This document shows positions 7,708 through 12,088 of a stretch of DNA of 12,088 nucleotides, one piece after another. Below the pieces are notes generated by a model. The model had not been told where the DNA came from. It did no database searches and saw nothing but the letters and a program-made list of their open reading frames with translations. Source of the DNA: Nitrospirota bacterium (GTDB lineage Bacteria > Nitrospirota > Nitrospiria > Nitrospirales > Nitrospiraceae). Made by a program: the position numbers and the translations under genes. The stretch's first letter is position 1. Each line of letters begins with the position of its first letter. The stretch covers positions 1 to 12,088 of the forward strand of contig JACRQB010000152.1 of NCBI GenBank assembly GCA_016222925.1, in the 5' to 3' direction.

Positions 7708-8225
7708 GACTGCCTTCTATTCTGATCAAGTGAACGGTTCACCTTGATCACGATGAGCATGATGCCCAAGACTAGGTTAATCATGTACAACGACCGGGTT
7801 GGCAACAACACACGGAAGAATGCCTCCAACGCCGATTTTCTGGCCGTCTCATCCTTCGTCGCAAACGCCTGCGCTTGAAGCGACACGGCTTGTGGATGAA
7901 GAACCCCAATAATGACTCCAGCGATCATCACCATGACCGCCAAAACAATCAGTTCACTCCGGCCAACCTGCACAATTAAATCCCCGCTCCACTGCCGATA
8001 CCAGAGCGTCACGCAGAGGATGGCCGCCGCTCCAATGACGAAACGATGGTAGCTTTCAAACGCTCGGGTCAACAACATGCCCCCAGAATCCTGTCCTCCG
8101 AATGTATTGAACACTGCCGGGATCACCGCTCCGCTCAGCACGATCATGCCTCCAACCCACACAGCCAGCGCGACCCACTCAAGAGCAAGACACCCGACCA
8201 TCCCCCAGCGGGGCAACCGTCGCAC
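7704..8225 (-). CDS. DUF4149-like integral membrane protein
   Basis: A 173-residue hydrophobic protein with four likely membrane segments, at about residues 9-35, 62-78, 91-108 and 147-162. The first segment carries VWVGGMIVLSGAVIPAVF, resembling the WxGGxxxxGAVxAPxxF signature of the DUF4149 (TMEM205-like) family; no biochemical function is established to my knowledge. The loop between segments 3 and 4 is polar (QAQAFATKDETARKSALE). Start GTG 8225 follows GGAG at about 10 nt, and ATG 8201 is an alternative that would begin just before the first membrane segment. It starts four bases after the pyrC stop and its TGA overlaps the carA GTG by four bases, so it is expressed with the pyrimidine genes. 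A direct link to pyrimidine metabolism cannot be claimed. Confidence 0.75.
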   Translation of the reverse strand: MRRLPRWGMVGCLALEWVALAVWVGGMIVLSGAVIPAVFNTFGGQDSGGMLLTRAFESYHRFVIGAAAILCVTLWYRQWSGDLIVQVGRSELIVLAVMVMIAGVIIGVLHPQAVSLQAQAFATKDETARKSALEAFFRVLLPTRSLYMINLVLGIMLIVIKVNRSLDQNRRQS

Positions 8226-8229
8226 AGCA

Positions 8230-9516
8230 CTACCGCTCCACCGGGTCGTTCTCGAACACTATCTTGCCACCTACAATGGTTATCTTCACTCGCCCTTTCA
8301 CCTTCCACCCCACAAACGGCGTATTGCGGCTCTTGGATCGAAACTTAGACGGATCAACTTCCCACGGTTCTTGCGAGTCGATGAGGACGACATCGGCATC
8401 TGCACCGACCGCCAACGTCCCTTTCTTCAGTCCGAATGCCGAAGCCGGAGCCGAGGTCAGTTTCTGAATCGCTTGTTCCAGCGACAGTACCCCTTCCTCT
8501 ACCAATCCCAACGTCAGCGGGAGCGCTGTCTCGAGTCCCACGATTCCGAAAGGGGCCTCGGTGAAATCCTGCTGCTTCTCCTGCGTCGCATGGGGGGCAT
8601 GGTCGGTCGCAATCACATCGATCGTACCGTCTCGCAAACCCTCCTTGATCGCCTGGACATCGGCCCAGGTGCGCAGAGGGGGATTCATCTTGGCGTGGGT
8701 GTTATAGCCGCGCACCAGTTCTTCCGTAAGCGTAAAGTGATGGGGACAGGCTTCGGCCGTTACGCGAATCCCACGGGCTTTCGCTTCCCGCACCATGCGA
8801 ACAGACCCGGCGGTGCTGATATGGGCGAGATGCAAACGAGCTCCCGTCAGTTCCGAGAGGGAGAGATTACGCGCCACCATCACATCTTCAGCTGCTGACG
8901 GGATCCCCGGCAACCCAAGCTCGGTTGAGATCAACCCCTCATTCATACAGCCGCCTTCTGCCAGATGCAGGTCCTCGCAATGGTCGACGACCGTCAGATC
9001 AAAGGCCAAGGCATATTCCATCGCTCGCCGCATCACCAGGCTGTTCATAACCGGCTTACCATCGTCGGAAATCGCCACGCAACCCGATCGCCGTAAATCA
9101 CCGATCTCCGCGAGCTCCTTCCCTTCCGATCCTTTTGTAATGGCACCGATCGGCAACACATTGGCGAGGCCGGCCAGCCGGGATCGCTCCAGGATAAACT
9201 CCGTGACGGCTTGGTTGTCATTCACCGGGTTCGTGTTCGGCATGCAACAGACTGTTGTAAATCCACCCGCAACCGCCGCCGCACTGCCGCTCTGAATCGT
9301 TTCCTTATACTCGAATCCCGGTTCCCGAAAGTGGACATGGACATCAACGAACCCCGGTACCACCAGTTTCCCCGTAGCCTGAATAGTCCGACCGCCGACC
9401 GGAGCTGAAAGATTCGATCCCAGAGCGGCGATCTGACCATTTTCGATCAGCACGTCGGCGATGCCGTCAAACTTGCCTGGATCAATGACCCGACCACCCT
9501 TAATCAATATCGACAC
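8230..9516 (-). CDS. pyrC: dihydroorotase, class I
   Basis: Dihydroorotase cyclises carbamoyl aspartate to dihydroorotate, the third step of UMP synthesis. The 428-residue protein is the larger class I type, unlike the roughly 350-residue E. coli enzyme. Metal-site residues line up with those recalled for the Aquifex enzyme: His60 and His62 in DVHVHFREPG, Asp151 or Asp152 in ISDDGKP, His179 in VVDHCED, His232 in LAHIST, and Asp305 in ATDHAPH. CMPNTNP and GLETALPL are further family marks. The start is GTG 9516, giving MSILIKGGRVIDP, because GGGAGAGGAG sits 6 nt upstream; the in-frame longer start at 9573 would put the SD inside the coding region and begin in the repeat element. Class I dihydroorotases often form a complex with PyrB, as in Aquifex, so partnership with the adjacent PyrB is a fair inference. 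Confidence 0.96.
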   Translation of the reverse strand: MSILIKGGRVIDPGKFDGIADVLIENGQIAALGSNLSAPVGGRTIQATGKLVVPGFVDVHVHFREPGFEYKETIQSGSAAAVAGGFTTVCCMPNTNPVNDNQAVTEFILERSRLAGLANVLPIGAITKGSEGKELAEIGDLRRSGCVAISDDGKPVMNSLVMRRAMEYALAFDLTVVDHCEDLHLAEGGCMNEGLISTELGLPGIPSAAEDVMVARNLSLSELTGARLHLAHISTAGSVRMVREAKARGIRVTAEACPHHFTLTEELVRGYNTHAKMNPPLRTWADVQAIKEGLRDGTIDVIATDHAPHATQEKQQDFTEAPFGIVGLETALPLTLGLVEEGVLSLEQAIQKLTSAPASAFGLKKGTLAVGADADVVLIDSQEPWEVDPSKFRSKSRNTPFVGWKVKGRVKITIVGGKIVFENDPVER

Positions 9517-9522
9517 ACGAAG

Positions 9523-9532
9523 CTCCTCTCCC
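9523..9532 (-). promoter_or_regulatory. ribosome binding site deciding the pyrC start
   Basis: GGGAGAGGAG on the minus strand, 6 nt before GTG 9516. It is the strongest SD in the window and fixes the pyrC start 57 nt inside the longest open frame. Confidence 0.75.
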
Positions 9533-9546
9533 TTGATTTGTTCCAG

Positions 9547-9694
9547 AGGATGCTGAAAAAGCACTTCCAGCAAGGCCGCAGCGAGCGAAAGCTCGAGACA
9601 TACGCGGTTGGTACGTTGAGACCTTGAGCCCGCTTCGCCGACTTCGCGAGGCGAGCGATGCGAGAACGACGCTGGAAGGCTTTTGCAACATCCT
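9547..9694. repeat. about 148-bp element with imperfect terminal inverted repeats
   Basis: The left end AGGATGCTGAAAAAGCACTT (continuing to CCAGC at 9571) is mirrored by 9671-9694, whose reverse complement reads AGGATGTTGCAAAAGCCTTCC and then AGC; only a few bases differ over about 24. The interior is GC-rich with several short inverted motifs. It fills most of the pyrB-pyrC gap (9517-9693), and its right terminus shares the final base of the pyrB TGA. It resembles a MITE or REP-like palindromic element, a class I recall as frequent in Nitrospira with the same AGGATGCTGAAAAAG ends. No transposase is present. It is transcribed between pyrB and pyrC and could fold into a long hairpin affecting mRNA stability. 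Confidence 0.7.
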
Positions 9695-10614
9695 CAATTC
9701 GCTCCGGACATGAGGTACAGAATTCCCATGCGCACTGCCACGCCGTTCGCCACCTGATCGAGAATCACCGAGGACAAACTATCGGCGACATCCGGCGCGA
9801 TTTCCACTCCTCGATTGATCGGTCCCGGGTGCATCACGATCGCGCCGGCGTCGGCCAACCGCACTCGCTCAGCAGTCAAGCCATAGAGCCTTGAGTACTC
9901 CCGGATCGTCGGAAACTGCGCGCGTCCCTGCCGTTCCAACTGCAGCCTGAGCATCATGATCACATGTACGCCGCGCAAACCTTCGTCCATGTTGTAGTAG
10001 ACTTTCGGGCCTAGTTTCTCCACACGACTCGGCATCATCGTCGGCGGTCCCACCAGACGCACCTCGGCGCCCAGTTTGATGAGCGCACAAATGTTCGATC
10101 GAGCTACGCGGCTATGCGACACATCTCCCACAATCGCCACGCGCAGCCCATTGAAATTCATCCCTCGTTGCCGGATCGTGTAGAGATCAAGCAACGCCTG
10201 CGTCGGGTGCTCATGCCATCCATCGCCTGCGTTAATGACGGATGACTTGACGCCATGCGCCAGGGTTTCGGCGGCGCCGGCCGAGGAGTGGCGGAGGACG
10301 ATGATGTCCGCCTGCATGGCTTCGATGTTCCGCGCGGTATCGAGCAATGTTTCTCCCTTCACTACACTGCTGGAGGAGGGAGAAAAGTTGATTACGTCGG
10401 CGCTCAGTCGCTTGGCCGCCAACTCGAAGGACGTACGCGTTCTGGTGCTCGGCTCAAAGAAGAGATTCACGACAGTCTTGCCTCGGAGTGCCGGCACTTT
10501 TTTGATTTCGCGCCCGGTCACTTCTTTGAAGGAATCTGCCGTCTCCAGAACGAGCATGATCTCATCTACAGACAACGAAGCGAGACTCAGCAGATCTTTG
10601 CGCTTGAGGCTCAT
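9694..10614 (-). CDS. pyrB: aspartate carbamoyltransferase catalytic subunit
   Basis: PyrB joins carbamoyl phosphate and aspartate to give carbamoyl aspartate. At 306 residues it is a normal catalytic chain. The carbamoyl phosphate loop FFEPSTRTR (STRTR at 56-60), Ser83 and Lys86 of SSSVVKGE (the lysine reaches in from a neighbouring chain of the trimer), HPTQALLD at 136-143, DVSHSR at 164-169, the aspartate-binding MLRLQLER, and HPGPINRGVE are all present. ATG 10614 has GGAG with about 6 nt spacing, and lies 13 nt after the pyrR stop. No regulatory pyrI gene is visible, which fits control through PyrR rather than CTP allostery. Its stop codon shares a base with the repeat element that separates it from pyrC. 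Confidence 0.97.
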   Translation of the reverse strand: MSLKRKDLLSLASLSVDEIMLVLETADSFKEVTGREIKKVPALRGKTVVNLFFEPSTRTRTSFELAAKRLSADVINFSPSSSSVVKGETLLDTARNIEAMQADIIVLRHSSAGAAETLAHGVKSSVINAGDGWHEHPTQALLDLYTIRQRGMNFNGLRVAIVGDVSHSRVARSNICALIKLGAEVRLVGPPTMMPSRVEKLGPKVYYNMDEGLRGVHVIMMLRLQLERQGRAQFPTIREYSRLYGLTAERVRLADAGAIVMHPGPINRGVEIAPDVADSLSSVILDQVANGVAVRMGILYLMSGAN

Positions 10615-10627
10615 GGGATTCTCCGCT

Positions 10628-11194
10628 TCAGGATTTCAAGATGACCACCCGGTCATCTTCCCCATCTTCGTCCAACAGCACCTGAACCTGTTCCTCTCGG
10701 GAGGTCGGTAGATTTTTCCCGATATAGTTCGCTTTAATCGGCAGCTGCCGATGACCTCGATCCACCAACACCGCCAGCTGGATTTCCTCCGGGCGTCCCA
10801 GGTCCATCAGTCCATCCATCGCCGCCCGTATCGTTCTTCCGGTAAACAAGACATCGTCGACAAGCACAACGACTTTATTCGTCATGTCGAACGGCACCGA
10901 CGTTTTTCTCAGGATCGGTTGATTTTTACGCAACGCCAGATCGTCGCGATATAATGTAATGTCCAATTCACCGATGGGAACCTGCACACCCTCGATGCTC
11001 TGGATCCGCTTCACCAGTCGATGGGCGAGATGCACACCACCGGTCCGTATTCCCACCAGTGCCAGATCCTTCACTCCTTTATGCCGCTCCAAAATCTCGT
11101 GCGCGATGCGCATCATGGCGCGGGAAATATCCCCGGCATCCATGATCAGCTTTTCATCTTTCCGCTCTGTCGGTTTGTTCGTAGGAATCGTCAT
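10628..11194 (-). CDS. pyrR: bifunctional pyr operon regulator / uracil phosphoribosyltransferase PyrR
   Basis: PyrR is a uridine-nucleotide-sensing RNA-binding protein descended from phosphoribosyltransferases, often with weak UPRTase activity. The 188-residue protein aligns along its length with B. subtilis PyrR. The PRPP loop is VVLVDDVLFTGRTIRAA (about 109-125). The segments RIAHE (29-33), GELDITLYRDDL (75-86) and VDRGHRQLPIKANYIGKN (144-161) are conserved, and the basic RNA-contact surface includes parts of these. ATG 11194 gives about 10 residues more than B. subtilis; Met18 is too far inside, since homology begins before it. No SD precedes the ATG, and the leader ORF ends two bases earlier, so translation is probably coupled to it. 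It is the first structural gene after the attenuator it presumably binds. Confidence 0.97.
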   Translation of the reverse strand: MTIPTNKPTERKDEKLIMDAGDISRAMMRIAHEILERHKGVKDLALVGIRTGGVHLAHRLVKRIQSIEGVQVPIGELDITLYRDDLALRKNQPILRKTSVPFDMTNKVVVLVDDVLFTGRTIRAAMDGLMDLGRPEEIQLAVLVDRGHRQLPIKANYIGKNLPTSREEQVQVLLDEDGEDDRVVILKS

Positions 11195-11196
11195 GC

Positions 11197-11307
11197 TCAG
11201 GCGATTATACGATCAGGTCCTGTCGAGTCCGGGCATAAAAAAACCTCCTCACAGTCCCATTGTGAGAAGGTCAATTGATCATCGTCCGTGGCCGGACCGA
11301 AATTCAT
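11197..11307 (-). CDS. 36-codon leader ORF upstream of pyrR (putative)
   Basis: ATG 11307 is preceded by AAGGAG with exactly 6 nt spacing. The frame runs 36 codons to TGA at 11199-11197, two bases before the pyrR ATG and in a different frame. It covers the whole intrinsic terminator (11270-11237). The first four bases of its SD (AAGG) form the lower 3' strand of the PyrR-binding loop, so PyrR binding should hide the SD. The predicted peptide, beginning MNFGPATDDDQLTF, is acidic and has no resemblance that I recognise. I infer a regulatory leader, with coupling to pyrR; the alternative is a chance open frame. Confidence 0.55.
   Translation of the reverse strand: MNFGPATDDDQLTFSQWDCEEVFLCPDSTGPDRIIA
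11237..11270 (-). terminator. intrinsic terminator (attenuator) in the pyr leader
   Basis: In RNA sense, CCUUCUCACA, loop AUGGGAC, UGUGAGGAGG, then seven U. The 10-bp stem is complete with one G-U pair. It stands about 43 nt before the pyrR ATG and 78 nt after the predicted transcription start, so it terminates the pyr operon's own transcript rather than an upstream gene. Its 5' arm can instead pair with an upstream segment (see the PyrR-binding loop), which makes it conditional. Confidence 0.88.
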
Positions 11308-11315
11308 AATTGGCT

Positions 11316-11347
11316 CCTTGCTCACCTCACTGGATGAGCGTTAAAGG
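11316..11347 (-). ncRNA. PyrR RNA-binding loop with antiterminator strand
   Basis: In RNA sense the element is a lower stem CCUU / AAGG, an internal bulge UAAC on the 5' side only, an upper stem GCUCA / UGAGC, and the loop UCCAGUGAGG. This matches the known PyrR-binding loop, whose core is UCCAGAGAGG on a bulged stem, with a single base change. The 3' half, GUGAGCAAGG (11325-11316), is also complementary to CCUUCUCAC of the terminator (11270-11262), with one bulged C. Hence two exclusive folds: the free RNA forms the antiterminator, while PyrR with uridine nucleotides holds the loop and lets the terminator form. It begins at or within a base or two of the predicted transcript start. Confidence 0.9.
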
Positions 11348-11354
11348 TTATGTC

Positions 11355-11383
11355 ATCCTACGGGAAGACTAAAAACCTGTCAA
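11355..11383 (-). promoter_or_regulatory. sigma70-type promoter of the pyr operon
   Basis: A perfect TTGACA (-35, 11383-11378), exactly 17 nt spacer, then TAGGAT (-10, 11360-11355). The predicted start is about 11348, immediately before the CCUU of the PyrR-binding loop. This placement relative to the attenuator supports it strongly. Confidence 0.85.
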
Positions 11384-11462
11384 GCACTTGAAGCCAGCAC
11401 AAGGCAGTTTACGAGGTAACGTCCGAATTATAGTTCACGAGTCCATAATCTGAGTCGCCTAC

Positions 11463-11490
11463 GCCACAGGCGGGTGACTTCCGCCTTGGC
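11463..11490. repeat. hairpin-forming inverted repeat upstream of the hydrolase
   Basis: GCCA and AGGCGG pair with CCGCCT and TGGC around a 7-nt loop (GTGACTT), with one bulged C. The 10 bp are perfect apart from the bulge. No T run follows on either strand, so it is not a typical terminator. It sits in the divergent intergenic stretch, 27 nt before the hydrolase ATG, where it may be an operator or a 5'-UTR structure. No clear plus-strand promoter was found in 11384-11516. Confidence 0.45.
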
Positions 11491-11516
11491 AAGAACGATC
11501 GAAGACCATAATCCAA

Positions 11517-12088
11517 ATGGATGGCCCCCAAAACTGGCACTGCAAGATTCTACTTCTCGGCTTCCTGCTTGCACTGTCCGCCTGCACGCAAGCGGTATTT
11601 ACAGCCGCCAATCTTCCCACCCACTTGCTCGAGATGGCTGTTGAGCATGATCGGGTATATGGCCCTGAGCCATCGCAGAAGCTCGACATCTATGTTCCTG
11701 CTAATCCAAAGGACAAGCAACTGGATGTCCTCGTCTTTTTTTATGGTGGGCGCTGGACCTACGGAGCCAAGGAAGATTATCGGTTTGTCGCTGCAACGTT
11801 CGTGAACAAGGGCTTTATTGTCGTCATTCCCGATTACAGAAAGTATCCCCAGGTGCGCTTTCCGATATTTGTAGAAGACGGGGCGAAGGCTCTTGCCTGG
11901 GTTTCTAATCACATCGGCGAGTGGCACGGCAATCCCGCGCGAATCCATGTCGTGGGGCATTCCGCCGGTGCTCATATCGGCGCGTTACTCGCTGCTGATC
12001 CTCACTACCTTGCCGACGAGGGAAAAGATCGCTCGCTGGCCATTCATGATTTCGCTGGTCTCGCCGGTCCCTACGCCTTTACTCCTGA
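11517..12088 (+). CDS. alpha/beta hydrolase lipoprotein, N-terminal part
   Basis: The frame opens at ATG 11517 and is still open at the window end (190 codons plus two bases; the terminal TGA letters are not in frame). Residues 10-23 are a lipoprotein signal with LSAC (Cys23). From about residue 55 it is an alpha/beta hydrolase of the esterase/BD-FAE type: LDIYVP, the oxyanion-hole strand FFYGGRWTYG (75-84), VIPDYRKYP with FPIFVEDGAKALAWV, and the nucleophile elbow GHSAGAH with Ser149. The family motif HGG reads YGG here, a variation I recall in relatives carrying DYRLYPEVRFP. The acid and histidine of the triad would lie beyond the window. The start is constrained by an in-frame TGA at 11475, although the SD is weak. 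It is divergent from the pyr operon; the substrate is unknown. Confidence 0.85.
   Translation, partial: MDGPQNWHCKILLLGFLLALSACTQAVFTAANLPTHLLEMAVEHDRVYGPEPSQKLDIYVPANPKDKQLDVLVFFYGGRWTYGAKEDYRFVAATFVNKGFIVVIPDYRKYPQVRFPIFVEDGAKALAWVSNHIGEWHGNPARIHVVGHSAGAHIGALLAADPHYLADEGKDRSLAIHDFAGLAGPYAFTP

Noticed and set aside
8077..8898. A 273-codon plus-strand open frame opposite pyrC
   Set aside because: It lies antisense to a clear dihydroorotase and its translation is rich in Arg, His and Pro with no recognisable motif, as expected for a shadow frame.
9500..9697. A 65-codon minus-strand open frame in the pyrB-pyrC gap
   Set aside because: It consists almost entirely of the inverted-repeat element and runs into the pyrC SD. 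The translation resembles no protein.
11204..11209. A perfect TATAAT on the minus strand just before the pyrR ATG, as a second, leaderless promoter
   Set aside because: No -35-like hexamer at 16-18 nt and no extended -10 motif. TCGACA is only 11 nt away. The well-formed promoter at 11355-11383 explains the leader better.
11237..11270. The terminator as the end of a plus-strand transcript
   Set aside because: The T run follows the stem only on the minus strand; on the plus strand it would be preceded by A residues, and no plus-strand gene ends there.
11521..11805. A plus-strand 94-codon frame at the start of the hydrolase, and the minus-strand 141-codon frame at 11550-11975
   Set aside because: Both are shadows of the open-ended hydrolase frame starting at 11517, which alone has a lipobox and the GHSAG motif.
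1..12088. CRISPR arrays, tRNA or rRNA genes, transposases, phage or defence genes
   Set aside because: None were seen on either strand; the window is core metabolism and envelope genes with short spacers.

Overview
The window looks like chromosomal DNA of a nitrite-oxidising Nitrospira or a close relative in Nitrospirota. That placement rests on recalled family resemblance, on the gene neighbourhood, and on an inverted-repeat element of a kind I associate with Nitrospira genomes. No database search was possible.

Almost everything lies on the minus strand as one long, tightly packed gene train. Read in the direction of transcription it is pyrR (11194-10628), pyrB (10614-9694), a ~148-bp inverted-repeat element, pyrC (9516-8230), a small DUF4149-like membrane protein (8225-7704), carA (7707-6662, broken), sppA (6669-5719), an M48 metallopeptidase (5637-4675), carB (4657-1655, short at its C-terminus), greA (1597-1121) and a SAM hydroxide adenosyltransferase-family gene (1119-322). 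Most junctions are overlaps or gaps of a few bases, so one transcript is likely. PyrR, PyrB, PyrC, CarA and CarB together cover regulation and the first three steps of UMP synthesis: carbamoyl phosphate, carbamoyl aspartate, dihydroorotate. The envelope proteolysis genes and greA are embedded in the same train.

The control region at 11195-11383 is the best readable part. A sigma70-type promoter (TTGACA, 17-nt spacer, TAGGAT) gives a leader that begins with a near-perfect PyrR RNA-binding loop. An antiterminator strand and then an intrinsic terminator with seven Ts follow, ahead of pyrR. A 36-codon leader ORF has its Shine-Dalgarno sequence partly inside the PyrR-loop stem. It reads through the terminator and stops two bases before the pyrR ATG, which has no good ribosome site of its own. 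This suggests joint transcriptional and translational control of the operon by PyrR and leader translation.

Two anomalies affect carbamoyl phosphate synthetase. carA is in two reading frames and lacks about 127-130 nt of conserved sequence. carB stops inside its allosteric MGS-like domain. Either this copy is damaged, the assembly is damaged, or another copy exists elsewhere.

The edges carry two plus-strand partial genes: the C-terminal end of an L-2-hydroxyglutarate oxidase (1-315), convergent with the SAM hydrolase-like gene, and the N-terminal 190 residues of a lipoprotein alpha/beta hydrolase (11517 to the window end), divergent from the pyr operon.
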